From Paractinoplanes bogorensis (GTDB lineage: Bacteria > Actinomycetota > Actinomycetes > Mycobacteriales > Micromonosporaceae), in assembly GCF_018829635.1 (NCBI RefSeq), contig NZ_JAHKKG010000002.1:558001-622000 (forward strand): a DNA stretch of 64,000 nucleotides, written 5' to 3'. Positions within the stretch are counted from its first letter, which is position 1, and each line of letters begins with the position of its first letter. Both the position numbers and the translations under genes were made by a program. Shown here in pieces: positions 42,476 through 50,989 of this stretch. A model generated the notes under the pieces. It was given only the letters and a program-made list of their open reading frames with translations, was not told where the DNA came from and made no database searches.

Positions 42476-44134
42476 ATGAAGCAAATACTTCCTCCTCGAG
42501 AGGCGGCCGCGCGCATGAGCGCCACCACCGTCGGCACCCGCCCGGGCGCCATGTCCCACCGCCAGATTATGGAGGCCCTGTCCGGCCTCCTGCTGGTGCT
42601 CTTCGTCGCGATGGCCAGCTCGACCATCGTCTCCACCGCGCTGCCGAAGATCATCGGCGCTCTCGACGGCAGCCAGACGCAGTACACCTGGGTGGTCACG
42701 GCCACGCTGCTGACCGCCACCGCCTCCACCCCGATCTGGGGCAAGCTGGCCGACCTCTACAGCAAGAAGCTGCTGGTCCAGATCGCGATCGTGGTGTTCG
42801 TGGTCGGCTCGATCATCGCCGGCTTCTCGCAGACGGCGGGTCAGCTGATCGCCGCCCGCGCGTTCCAGGGCCTGGGCATGGGCGGCGTGCAGGCGCTGGT
42901 GCAGGTCGCCATCGCCGCGATGATCCCGCCCCGCGAGCGCGGCCGCTACAACGGCTACCTCGGTGGCGTGATGGCCCTGGCCACGGTCGGCGGCCCGCTG
43001 CTGGGTGGCCTGATCGTCGACTCCACGCTCGGCTGGCGCTGGTGCTTCTTCATCGGCGCGCCGATCGCGGTGATCGCCCTCGTCGTCCTCCAGAAGACCC
43101 TGAACCTCGAGGTCATCCGCCGGGCCGACGTGAAGATCGACTACCTGGGGGCCGGTCTCATCGCGGCCGGCGTCAGCACTCTGCTGGTCTGGGTCTCGTT
43201 CGTCGACAGCACTTTCGCGTGGCTCTCCTGGCAGACCTTCGCCATGGTCGGTGCAGGCCTGGTGCTGCTGGCCCTGGCGGTCTGGGTCGAGTCCCGGGTC
43301 GCCGAGCCGGTCGTCCCGCTCGAGATCGTCAAGCAGCGCGGCACGGCCCTGGCCATCGTGGCCAGCCTCGCCGTGGGCATGGCGATGTTCGGCGGCGCCG
43401 TCTTCCTCGGCCAGTACTTCCAGATCGGCCGCGGCTACAGCCCGACCGAGGCCGGCCTGCTCACCATCCCGATGATGGCCGGCATCCTGATCTCGTCGAC
43501 GGTCTCCGGCCGCATGATCACCAAGAGCGGCCGGCTCAAGCCGTACATCCTGACCGGCACGCTCGTGCTCGTGGCCGGGTTCGCCATGCTCTCCTTCCTC
43601 GACCACGAGACTTCCCTCTGGTACGTCGGTGTGGCGATGGCCCTGGTCGGCGCCGGAGTCGGCATGTCGATGCAGAACCTGGTGCTCTCGGTGCAGAACA
43701 CGGTCTCGCTCAAGGACATCGGCGCGGCCAGCTCGACGGTGGCGTTCTTCCGCTCGCTCGGCGGCACGATCGGCGTCTCGGTGCTCGGCGCGGTGCTCGC
43801 CCGCCGGGTCAGCGATCAGATCACCTCCGACCTGGCCAACGCCGGGGTTCCGGCCGGCAGCACCGGCGGGAGCAGCACCCTCAACCTGGCCGCTCTGCCC
43901 GACTCGATCCAGCACATCGTGCGGGCCGCGTACGGCGACGCCACCGGGCACATCTTCCTGATCAGCGCGGCGATCGCGGTCGTCGGCGTGGTGGCCGCGG
44001 TGCTCATGCGGCCGACCACCCTGCGTTCGACGGTCGACCTGTCCCCGGCCACTCCGGTCGTAGGCTCGACCCCCGCCGTCTCCTCTGCGGCGCTCGTCGA
44101 CGAAGAGGTGCAGATCCCCGCCCTCCGTCGCTGA
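42476..44134 (+). CDS. MFS drug exporter, DHA2 (EmrB/QacA) family
   Basis: A 552-residue membrane protein with about 14 hydrophobic segments. It has the DHA2 signatures: STIVSTALPKIIGALDGSQTQYTWVVTATLL (motif D1), GKLADLYSKKLLV (motif A), ARAFQGLGMGGVQAL and PLLGGLIVDSTLGWRWCFFIGAPIAVIAL (motif C). It exports drugs or other amphiphilic compounds by proton antiport; the substrate cannot be read from sequence. The first ATG (42476) is used. An internal ATG at 42515 (MSATT), preceded by GAGAGG, is an alternative. It is divergent from, and probably repressed by, the TetR gene at 41797. Confidence 0.92.
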   Translation: MKQILPPREAAARMSATTVGTRPGAMSHRQIMEALSGLLLVLFVAMASSTIVSTALPKIIGALDGSQTQYTWVVTATLLTATASTPIWGKLADLYSKKLLVQIAIVVFVVGSIIAGFSQTAGQLIAARAFQGLGMGGVQALVQVAIAAMIPPRERGRYNGYLGGVMALATVGGPLLGGLIVDSTLGWRWCFFIGAPIAVIALVVLQKTLNLEVIRRADVKIDYLGAGLIAAGVSTLLVWVSFVDSTFAWLSWQTFAMVGAGLVLLALAVWVESRVAEPVVPLEIVKQRGTALAIVASLAVGMAMFGGAVFLGQYFQIGRGYSPTEAGLLTIPMMAGILISSTVSGRMITKSGRLKPYILTGTLVLVAGFAMLSFLDHETSLWYVGVAMALVGAGVGMSMQNLVLSVQNTVSLKDIGAASSTVAFFRSLGGTIGVSVLGAVLARRVSDQITSDLANAGVPAGSTGGSSTLNLAALPDSIQHIVRAAYGDATGHIFLISAAIAVVGVVAAVLMRPTTLRSTVDLSPATPVVGSTPAVSSAALVDEEVQIPALRR

Positions 44135-44357
44135 CCCCGTGCTGCATCGGCGCCCGCCCGCCCGGCCCTCCCGGCCGCGGCGGGCGCTGTTGCTTCTGTG
44201 ACCTTGAGTGGCGAGATTGCTCACGTCTGTGACCATGGGCTCGCAGTCTCACGGAGAGCTAACCTTCGAAAGCGGAGAGCGCCGATCATGGCGGTTTCCT
44301 CAACCGTCGGGCGGCACAGCCGATCAAGGGGGCCAGAAGCGGAAGGGGGTTGGCCAC

Positions 44358-45968
44358 GTGTTTGCGGACCGAGAAGTGCTCGACGCCGAGCAGTTGCACA
44401 TCGCCCTGCTGGAGATCGAGGACGAGATCCACTGGGACGCGGCGACCACGCTCGAGAGCGCCCAGCGCTACGAGCGTCAGGCCCGCCTGCTCGGTGACGA
44501 ACTGCTCGTCACCCGGGCCCGGCTCTGCCAGGTCAACATGCGGATGCGCGCCGGCGACGTCGCCGAGGCGGCCCAGCGCATGTGGCAGATCCACCGCTGG
44601 GCGGTCGACAACAACGCCCGTCAGCTGACCGCGCGCACCCACCTGGTGTGGGCCGCCATCCACCGCCACCTGGGCGATGCCGCGAAGAGCCTGGACAACG
44701 CCGTACGCAGTGTGGAACTGCTGGACGAGACGGCCACCGGCTTCATGCACATCTGGCACCGCGCCAAGCTGGCCGACTCCCTCGCCTTCGCCGGCTCGAT
44801 GGAGCCCGCCCGCGAGCGGTTCGCCCAGGCCGAGCGCCTCACCATCGAGCTCGACCGGCCCTTCCTGCGGCTCTACGTGCTCAACAACTACGCCTACTCG
44901 GAACACGCGGCGGGCAACCACGAGCTGGCCGCCCAGGTCGCCGTGCGGCTGCGCGCGCTCTCGGCCGAGCACAAGTTCGAACTCGACGCGACCGTGCTCG
45001 ACACCATCGGCGCGATCGAGATGAGCAACGGGCACTACGCCGAGGCCGAGCAGACCATGCAGGCCTGCATCGAGAAATACTCGTCGTTCCGCCGGCACGA
45101 CGCCGACGCCATGCCCGAATATCTGCTCAACCTGGCCCGGGCCCAGCGCGGGCTCGGGGCGTACGAACGGGCCCAGGCCAGCCTCGACGAGTCGCGCCGG
45201 CTGTGTGCCGACCGCGAGCTCGGGCACTTCCTCGTGCAGACCCACCAGGAGCAGGCCGAGTTGCACGCTGCCCGGGGTGAGTTCGCCGAGGCGTACGCGG
45301 CGCACAAGGTCTTCTTCGCCGCGTACAACCGTCTGCAGTCCCGCCAGCGCGAGGCCCAGGCCCGCACCCGGCAGGCGATGTTCGAGACGACCGAGGCCCG
45401 CAAAGAGGCCGAGCGGTTCCGCGAGCAGGCCCGGCGCGACCCGCTGACCGGACTGCGCAACCGCCGCTACCTCGACGAACAGCTCCCGCGACTGATCGAC
45501 ACCGACCCCGACGTCACCGTCGCGATCGTCGACCTCGACCACTTCAAGCGGATCAACGACCAGCTCTCGCACGACGTCGGCGACCAGGTGCTGGTGCAGG
45601 TGGCCAAGCTGCTCGAGACGGAACTGGCGGCCGTGTCGCCCGACGGGTTCATCGCCCGGATGGGTGGCGAGGAGTTCCTGATGGTGCTGCCCGGCTGCCC
45701 GTCGTCGCGGGCCGCGCGCGAGCTCGACGAGATCCGGCGGACCGTCGGCGCGTACGACTGGGGCGATCTCACCCGCGGCCTGCCGGTCACGGTCAGCATC
45801 GGTGTGGCCGGCCTGGGCGAGGCGGAGAGCCCGACCCAGCCCGGCCTGTTGTCCACAGCCGACCGCAACCTGTACGCCGCCAAGCACGGTGGACGCGACC
45901 AGGTGGTATCCGGAGTACCCGGTCCGGATAGGACCCGTTCGTACCGAGATCGGGCATCTGCGGCCTGA
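44358..45968 (+). CDS. TPR-repeat diguanylate cyclase (GGDEF) protein
   Basis: A 536-residue cytoplasmic protein. Residues about 15-330 are helical repeats of TPR type (for example LLDETATGFMHIWHRAKLADSLAFAGSMEPARERFAQAE). A coiled segment (QSRQREAQARTRQAMFETTEARKEAERFREQ) leads to a GGDEF domain at about 365-520. That domain has DPLTGLRNRRYLDEQL, VDLDHFKRINDQLSHDVGDQVL and the active-site loop RMGGEEF. The RxxD inhibitory site expected just before the loop is absent (VSPDGFIARM), so product feedback is unlikely. It probably makes cyclic di-GMP under control of a protein partner bound to the repeats. The GTG at 44358 with GAAGGGGG upstream is preferred; the frame is open back to a GTG at 44208. 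Confidence 0.88.
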   Translation: MFADREVLDAEQLHIALLEIEDEIHWDAATTLESAQRYERQARLLGDELLVTRARLCQVNMRMRAGDVAEAAQRMWQIHRWAVDNNARQLTARTHLVWAAIHRHLGDAAKSLDNAVRSVELLDETATGFMHIWHRAKLADSLAFAGSMEPARERFAQAERLTIELDRPFLRLYVLNNYAYSEHAAGNHELAAQVAVRLRALSAEHKFELDATVLDTIGAIEMSNGHYAEAEQTMQACIEKYSSFRRHDADAMPEYLLNLARAQRGLGAYERAQASLDESRRLCADRELGHFLVQTHQEQAELHAARGEFAEAYAAHKVFFAAYNRLQSRQREAQARTRQAMFETTEARKEAERFREQARRDPLTGLRNRRYLDEQLPRLIDTDPDVTVAIVDLDHFKRINDQLSHDVGDQVLVQVAKLLETELAAVSPDGFIARMGGEEFLMVLPGCPSSRAARELDEIRRTVGAYDWGDLTRGLPVTVSIGVAGLGEAESPTQPGLLSTADRNLYAAKHGGRDQVVSGVPGPDRTRSYRDRASAA

Positions 45969-46080
45969 CCTGCGACTTCTCTTGGTCAACGACAGGTCTG
46001 AATTTCCTCACCTCCGACCGCTATTCTTGTCGTCCGGACGGACAGTCGACCCGGTGCGGGTCGGGCGAGGAGGCGGTCGA

Positions 46081-46890
46081 GTGGAGTCGGTGCCCGAAGT
46101 CGCGCCCCCCGGCGTCAACATCAACGTGCCCCACTCGGCGCGCATCTACGACTACTGGCTCGGCGGCAAAGACAACTTCGCCGTCGACCGGGCCGTCGGC
46201 GAGGCCATGATCAAAGCGATCCCCGGCATGCGCTACATGGCCGCCGAAAATCGCAAGTTCGTCCACCGCGCGGCCCGTGACCTGGTGGAAAAGGAGGGGG
46301 TCCGCCAGTTCCTCGACATCGGGACAGGCATCCCCACCCGGCCCAACCTGCACGAGATCGCGCAAAAGATCATCCCGAGCGCCCGCGTGGTCTATGTGGA
46401 CAACGATCCGATCGTTCTGGTCCACGCCCGCGCCCTGATGGTCAGCACACCCGAGGGCCGCAGCGAATACATCTCGGCCGACATCCGCGATCCCCGCTCG
46501 ATCCTCGACGACAAGGTCCTGCGCGACACGTTCTCGTTCGACGAGCCGATCGGCCTCACGCTGATCGCGATCCTGATGCTGATCGCGGACGACGACGACC
46601 CGTGGACGACGGTGGCCGCCCTGCGCGACGCGATGCCGTCCGGCAGCCTGCTCGCGATCACCCATCCGACGGCCGATTTCGCGCCCGACGAGGTCGGCGA
46701 GGCGGTCACGGCGGCCACCAATGCCGGCATGACACTGGTGGCGCGGCCGCGGGCCGACGTGGAGCGCTTCTTCGGCGACTGGGAGATGCTGTCGCCCGGC
46801 CTGGTGCCGGTGTCGAGCTGGCGCCCCGACGAGCCGGTCGACAATCCCGAGGCCGCCTACTACTGGGCCGGGGTCGCCCGCAAACCCTGA
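46081..46890 (+). CDS. SAM-dependent methyltransferase (DUF574/PF04672 type)
   Basis: A 269-residue protein starting at GTG 46081 with GAGGAGG 8 nt upstream. The family signature is HSARIYDYWLGGKDNFAVDRAVGEAM, followed by the SAM-binding region FLDIGTGIPTRPNLHEIAQ, VVYVDNDPIVLVHARALM and ADIRDPRSIL. It ends SWRPDEPVDNPEAAYYWAGVARKP, as usual. This family is abundant in actinomycetes; natural substrates are largely unknown. Its last codons and stop form the start of a 109-bp tandem repeat that extends downstream. Confidence 0.9.
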   Translation: MESVPEVAPPGVNINVPHSARIYDYWLGGKDNFAVDRAVGEAMIKAIPGMRYMAAENRKFVHRAARDLVEKEGVRQFLDIGTGIPTRPNLHEIAQKIIPSARVVYVDNDPIVLVHARALMVSTPEGRSEYISADIRDPRSILDDKVLRDTFSFDEPIGLTLIAILMLIADDDDPWTTVAALRDAMPSGSLLAITHPTADFAPDEVGEAVTAATNAGMTLVARPRADVERFFGDWEMLSPGLVPVSSWRPDEPVDNPEAAYYWAGVARKP

Positions 46891-47103
46891 CCCGGGACCA
46901 CCACACCACGCCGGCGCCCGCTGAGCCACACTCCGAAGCCGCCCGACGCGAACTTGGCCGCGAATCACGATGTGTGGCCGGCGTCGGCGCAGATCCTGAC
47001 CCGGGGCCACCACACCACGCCGGCGCCCGGCGAGCCACACTCCGGAACCGCCCGACGCGAGCCTGGCCGCGAATCACGATGTGCGGCCGGCGTCGGCGCA
47101 GAT
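46886..47103. repeat. Two tandem 109-bp repeats beginning in the methyltransferase stop
   Basis: The segment starting CCTGACCCGGG at 46886 recurs starting at 46995, and its first ten bases recur at 47104. Copies are nearly identical (shared stretches include CACCACACCACGCCGGCGCC and GGCCGGCGTCGGCGCAGAT). The first copy includes the methyltransferase stop codon. Copies differ at scattered single positions, so the duplication is not brand new. Confidence 0.9.
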
Positions 47104-47612
47104 CCTGACCCGCGGGCTGCCCACGAACCGGGGCGTGGGCCTTATCGGTGCGCACGGCCTGGTCGGGGACGCGGGAACATCCCGGTCGGGCGCTACGGCC
47201 TTTCGTTTCGCCTCGGTCGCCGCGGCAGCCGCCGAAGGCGGGGTTCACGCTGGTGCGGTTGTGGCATTTGTCGAGGCGTACATCTGCGGTCTTCGTCTTT
47301 GATTTCGGCTACGCCAACCGCGCCGGCCTCTCGAACGCCACGGCTCGTCCTGATCGGAACGTGCAACGGGCGGGCGGAACGCCAACCGGCCGGGCCGCCC
47401 GGCACGGGGGAACCGGACGACCCGGCCGGAGCCGGCCGGCGCCTCATCGCGCGAGGCGCCTAATATTTATTAGCTTGCAGCTCAGCAAGCATCTCTCGAT
47501 GACCGTCCACATAGCCGCGACGGTCCGTTACGACGACTCGGCCACCGCCCGGAAGGCGCCGCGCCGGTAGCTTCCGCTACAGAAAGTGATCACTGCTGAC
47601 GCGCCGCTGCGA
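47104..47612. other. Non-coding region with A/T-rich palindromes
   Basis: There is no convincing gene in this stretch between the repeat and the small minus-strand gene. It contains CTAATA-TT-TATTAG (47460-47473), immediately followed by GCTTGC-AGCTCA-GCAAGC (47473-47490). These are two adjacent inverted repeats, strikingly A/T-rich for this genome. A 23-codon ORF (47499-47570) follows but has no ribosome binding site. The palindromes may end the convergent transcripts or form a binding site. Confidence 0.45.
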
Positions 47613-47855
47613 TCAATTTCGGGCATCGGAACCTCCGTCGTCGGTCGTCGGCCGCGGCCGGGCCCCGGGGCGGAACAGCGCGTGCCGGACCCCGCCGAAT
47701 CGGTGCGTCACCACGGTGGCACGCGTGGTGGCAGCACTGACGTCGTCGGTGAGCGGCACGTCCCGGCAGAGCGGCGCGGGGTTGCCCATCCGCAGCTCAA
47801 CCGCGAACGAATCGCCCTGGTCGAAACGCTCGGGACCAATGTTCGGAACGGTCAT
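47613..47855 (-). CDS. Small hypothetical protein (80 aa)
   Basis: Begins MTVPNIGPERFDQGDSFAVEL and continues RMGNPAPLCRDVPLTDDVSAATTRATVVTHRFGGVRHALFRPG. It has a GAGGGG site about 7 nt before the ATG at 47855 and good codon usage. No domain is recognised. It is divergent from the DUF397 gene (265 bp between them) and might belong to the same regulatory module. Confidence 0.6.
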   Translation of the reverse strand: MTVPNIGPERFDQGDSFAVELRMGNPAPLCRDVPLTDDVSAATTRATVVTHRFGGVRHALFRPGARPRPTTDDGGSDARN

Positions 47856-48120
47856 CTCGTCACCCCTCGCTAAGGACGCCCCCGCCAAGGAGCCTTGCGT
47901 CGAGGCCGCGAACACCGTTCCGCGACCGGTCAGTCACTCAAAGATGTCACCCTTAGTGACACCCGCGAGTGTGGTACGTGCGTTATCATGCTCACAATCC
48001 CGTGAGTACGCAAGGCCAGATGCACGTGCATTTGCACCACCTGTAAGGCATCGGTCGCTCATTGGGAGAACAGTTGGCTTCGGACGATCCCCGACCGGAG
48101 CAAAACCAAGGGAGCAAGAA

Positions 48121-48357
48121 ATGACGTACGCGGTCAACGGCATCCCCGCCGGCCAGTTGGAAGGTGTCACCTGGCAGAAGAGCCGGCGCAGCAACCCCAG
48201 CGGCAACTGCGTCGAGTGCGCCGTCCTCCCCAACGGTGAGGTCGCCATGCGCAACTCCCGCGACCCTGAGGGCCCGGCTCTGATCTACACCCCGGCCGAG
48301 ATCGAGGCTTTCCTCGGTGGCGTCCGCGACGGTGACTTCGACAACCTGCTGGGCTGA
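48121..48357 (+). CDS. DUF397 protein
   Basis: A 78-residue protein with the family hallmarks VTWQKSRRSNPSGNCVECAVLPNGEVAMRNSRDPEGPALIYTPAEIEAFLGGVRDGDFD. DUF397 proteins are nearly always encoded next to XRE-family regulators of the WhiJ type in actinomycetes and are thought to bind and modulate them. The matching XRE gene is the convergent neighbour at 48527. AGGGAG lies 6 nt upstream of the ATG. A hairpin terminator follows directly. Confidence 0.92.
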   Translation: MTYAVNGIPAGQLEGVTWQKSRRSNPSGNCVECAVLPNGEVAMRNSRDPEGPALIYTPAEIEAFLGGVRDGDFDNLLG

Positions 48358-48369
48358 TTCGAGAAAAAT

Positions 48370-48402
48370 GGGTCTGCCTAGCGGCTCAAGCCAGGCAGAC
48401 CC
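48370..48402 (+). terminator. Terminator hairpin after the DUF397 gene
   Basis: GGGTCTGCCT (48370-48379) pairs perfectly with AGGCAGACCC (48393-48402) over a 13-nt loop, 12 nt after the stop codon. Confidence 0.75.
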
Positions 48403-48526
48403 TCAACAACGGTGATGCGGTCTCGTTCACGGTCGTCGGCAGCGGGCGTGAACGAGTCCTCCCCGTCAAGGAGAGTTGGCCGAGCGTACCGCCGGTTGAC
48501 GCGTGACTCCAGACAGTCGCCGAAGA

Positions 48527-49444
48527 TCAGGCCGGACGTCCGACCTCATGCAGAAGTTTGCCCAAAATCTCCGGCGTGTGGTTCGGCGGCTCGGCGTCGA
48601 TGCAGACCCGCTCCATCGCCATCGCGTACTGATCCACGTCTTCGCGCTTGTCGAGATAGATCGCGCTCGTCAGCTGTTCGACATAGACCACGTCGGGCAG
48701 CTCGGGCTCGGGGAAGCGCAGGATCGCGAACGGGCCGCCCGCCGCGGCGTGACCGCCGGCGTGGAACGGGATGATCTGGAGCCGGATGTTCGGCTTCTTG
48801 GACGCCTCGATCAGAGCCTCGATCTGCGCCTTCATCACCTCGACGCCGCCGATCGGGCGGCGCAGCACGGCCTCGTCGATGACGGCCCACACCTGCGGGC
48901 CCTCGGGCCGGTCGAGAATGGCCTGTCGCTGGCGGCGCAGCTCGACCCGCTTGTTCATCTCTTCCGGAGTGACCCCGGCGTGACCCAGCATGATGACCGC
49001 GCGCGCGTAGTCGGGCGTCTGCAGCAGACCCGGCACGAACTGGATCTCATAGGTGCGGATCAGCGTCGCGGCCGCCTCGAGCCCGAGGTAGGACTGGAAC
49101 CAGCCCGGCATCACGTCGCTGAACTGCTGCCACCAGCCCGGGTTGTTGGCCTGGCGGGCCAGGACGAGCAGCGCCTCACGCTCGTTCTCGGCGACCACGC
49201 CGTAGAGCGTCAGCAGATCGCTGACGTCACGCTCCTTGAAACTGACCCGGCCGAGCTCCATGCGGCTGATCTTCGAACCCGAGGCCCTGATCTCCCACCC
49301 GGCGTCCTCACGGGTGATTCCCTTGGCCTCGCGCAGCCTGCGGAGTTGAGTGCCGAGCAGAATGCGCAGAACGGTGGGGCCGCCGGTCGGGGCCTCCTCC
49401 TGCTGCGTACCCGCGCTCACCTGGCTCCTCACATCGCTGGTCAA
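48527..49444 (-). CDS. XRE-family regulator with DUF5753 domain (WhiJ type)
   Basis: A 305-residue protein. The N-terminal HTH spans about residues 25-85 (LGTQLRRLREAKGITREDAGWEIRASGSKISRMELGRVSFKERDVSDLLTLYG). The C-terminal DUF5753 domain spans about 110-290 (YEIQFVPGLLQTPDYARAVI, RRQRQAILDRPEGPQVWAVIDEAVLRRPIGG, FAILRFPEPELPDVVYVEQLTSAIYLDK), the standard partner-binding region. In Streptomyces, members of this group control development or secondary metabolism with DUF397 partners, one of which is encoded convergently here. ATG 49444 is used; a GTG 24 nt further in (49420) with AGGAG upstream is also possible. Confidence 0.92.
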   Translation of the reverse strand: MTSDVRSQVSAGTQQEEAPTGGPTVLRILLGTQLRRLREAKGITREDAGWEIRASGSKISRMELGRVSFKERDVSDLLTLYGVVAENEREALLVLARQANNPGWWQQFSDVMPGWFQSYLGLEAAATLIRTYEIQFVPGLLQTPDYARAVIMLGHAGVTPEEMNKRVELRRQRQAILDRPEGPQVWAVIDEAVLRRPIGGVEVMKAQIEALIEASKKPNIRLQIIPFHAGGHAAAGGPFAILRFPEPELPDVVYVEQLTSAIYLDKREDVDQYAMAMERVCIDAEPPNHTPEILGKLLHEVGRPA

Positions 49445-49716
49445 AGGGGCTGCCGGCCGCAGTCCCCAAGCATCCTAAGGGGGAGATCGTCGACTGCGAA
49501 ACAGCCCAAGCACTCGCCCGAGCGTCTGCCCGCTGCGGATGCACGTGCATCCGGCCTTGCGAACGCCTTAGTACGCGAGCATGATAGCTGACAGACACGC
49601 ACCGCCTGCTGACTCAGCGTGGCGGAAAGTTCGGCTTCTCGGCCGGCACGCACGGCTCGGTGGCTTCCCCCGCCACCCGGACGACCGAGTCCCCGAGATC
49701 ATGGAGGGTCATCTCG

Positions 49717-50040
49717 ATGTCCACGGCACCGACGTCCGCCCCGACCATCGCCCCGCCCCAGCGTGACCCGGCGGATGTAGCGCCCGCCGACAGCTACCAC
49801 CCCTCCGACCGCGTGTGGGTCTACCGCGACGGCTGGCGGGCCGGAGTGATCGAGGCGGCTTCCCCCCGCGCGGTCACCGTGACCTACCGCCCCGGCGCCC
49901 ACCTCGGCACTGGCGTCGACACCTTCACCGCGCCCTATGTGACGGCCCGCTCGGGCGAAGACCCGGCCGTCGACCGTCGCCACCTCGGACGCGGCGTCTA
50001 CACGCCCACAGGCCTTCCGGTGCGCGGTTCCGCGGCATGA
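49717..50040 (+). CDS. Small hypothetical protein with SH3-like core (107 aa)
   Basis: After a Thr/Pro-rich start (MSTAPTSAPTIAPPQRDP) the core YHPSDRVWVYRDGWRAGVIEAASPRAVTVTYRPGAHLGTGVDTFTAPYV has the strand pattern of a small beta-barrel, and then DRRHLGRGVYTPTGLPVRG. Function unknown. GGAGGG lies about 9 nt before the ATG at 49717. Its stop overlaps the start of the next small gene (ATGA at 50037-50040), so the two are coupled. Confidence 0.65.
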   Translation: MSTAPTSAPTIAPPQRDPADVAPADSYHPSDRVWVYRDGWRAGVIEAASPRAVTVTYRPGAHLGTGVDTFTAPYVTARSGEDPAVDRRHLGRGVYTPTGLPVRGSAA

Positions 50041-50189
50041 CCGGCGCCATTGCCGTCGCGGCTCTTGTCGGCCTGCTGAGCCTCTTGGCCGGCGTAGCCC
50101 TGGGATGGCACATGCGGCGCACCAATGACTGGTGCCCGTCCTGCGGCGACCAGATGGGCTGTGCGGCCTGCTCCACGGTCGCCCCCTGA
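50037..50189 (+). CDS. 50-aa membrane-anchored zinc-ribbon-like protein
   Basis: The N-terminal hydrophobic helix MTGAIAVAALVGLLSLLAGV is followed by ALGWHMRRTNDWCPSCGDQMGCAACSTVAP. The two pairs CPSC and CAAC form a CxxC...CxxC metal-binding knuckle on the cytoplasmic side. It overlaps the upstream gene by 4 nt and is followed by a terminator, giving a two-gene operon of tiny proteins. I do not recognise the family. Confidence 0.65.
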   Translation: MTGAIAVAALVGLLSLLAGVALGWHMRRTNDWCPSCGDQMGCAACSTVAP

Positions 50190-50207
50190 TTCACTCTTCC
50201 CTTTTCG

Positions 50208-50233
50208 GCCCGGGACTGTCCCGGGCCTTTTTT
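50208..50233 (+). terminator. Rho-independent terminator after the zinc-ribbon gene
   Basis: GGCCCGG (50208-50214) pairs with CCGGGCC (50221-50227), followed by a run of six T residues. Confidence 0.8.
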
Positions 50234-50691
50234 GTGCCCTTTCCGTGACAGCGTCCTTTCGTTCCGTGATCCACTGTGGCCTTCGGCGTAAATTGTTACC
50301 GCCGGTGCAATAATCTTCGCCGCTCCACCGCCCCTGGCCTGGGAGTTCGTCAAAAATCAGGAACGGCGACGCTCCCGTTCGCGGACCGGCCAAATCGGAC
50401 TGTTAAAGCGGTTCAGAATTGCCGTCGGGCGCCTTTTCCGACCACGCTTCGTAAGCACGTCACGTCCCCCATTCGAGGAGACGATCCATCCCTCTTACAT
50501 CACCTTGTCGGAAATTTCGGGCACGGGAAGTTCGGTGATGGGCGCGAATAGCAGAGGGCTGGTTTTGGCCTTGTCCAGCTAACTCGGGCCGGAACGGTTC
50601 GTTCAACTGTGAGTGGCGTCGCGGGTTACCGCGCCGCAACGGTGGGTATCAATGCGCCTGCCGAGCAGACCGGCAGGCGGAGGTACCTCTC
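50234..50691. other. 458-bp intergenic region
   Basis: There is no gene with coding character. The stretch is more A/T-rich near 50285-50320 (GTAAATTGTTACCGCCGG). A GGCGGAGG ribosome site for the DUF3040 gene lies near 50676-50683. Nothing else was recognised. Confidence 0.35.
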
Positions 50692-50985
50692 GTGCTCGAC
50701 CCCAAAGACAAAGCCACGTTCGACGGCCTGGTGACGGAGCTCCGCTCGGCCGACCCCAAGTTCTGCCGGCGCGTCGACCGACTGGGCACGCCCAAGCCAC
50801 GCCTGTACACGGCACTGGCCTACCTGCTGTGGTTCCTGGCTCCCGTGTGCATCGTGCTGGGCGGTTGGACCGGTGCCATCTTCGCGCTGATCGCCACCGC
50901 GTACGGGATCCGCCTCTATCGCAAGCGCAACGGCAACGCGCCCCAGCCGGCGTGGTGGGTCGCCACCCGGGGCCGCGTGCCGTAG
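50692..50985 (+). CDS. DUF3040 membrane protein
   Basis: A 97-residue protein starting at GTG 50692. The N-terminal cytoplasmic part (LDPKDKATFDGLVTELRSADPKFCRRVDRL) matches the actinobacterial DUF3040 pattern in which a short soluble helix precedes membrane segments. The two hydrophobic stretches are YTALAYLLWFLAPVCIVLGG and AIFALIATAYGIRLY. The short basic C-terminus ends VATRGRVP. Function unknown in the family. It is convergent with purC, with 4 nt between stops. Confidence 0.82.
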   Translation: MLDPKDKATFDGLVTELRSADPKFCRRVDRLGTPKPRLYTALAYLLWFLAPVCIVLGGWTGAIFALIATAYGIRLYRKRNGNAPQPAWWVATRGRVP

Positions 50986-50989
50986 GCCC

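Noticed and set aside
41797..42744. Longer TetR version starting at 42744
   Set aside because: The extension crosses the divergent promoter and reads antisense to the exporter gene; the HTH protein starts properly at 42399.
47499..47570. 23-codon peptide MTVHIAATVRYDD...
   Set aside because: No ribosome binding site, no cysteines or leader-peptide features; likely chance, though it follows A/T-rich palindromes.
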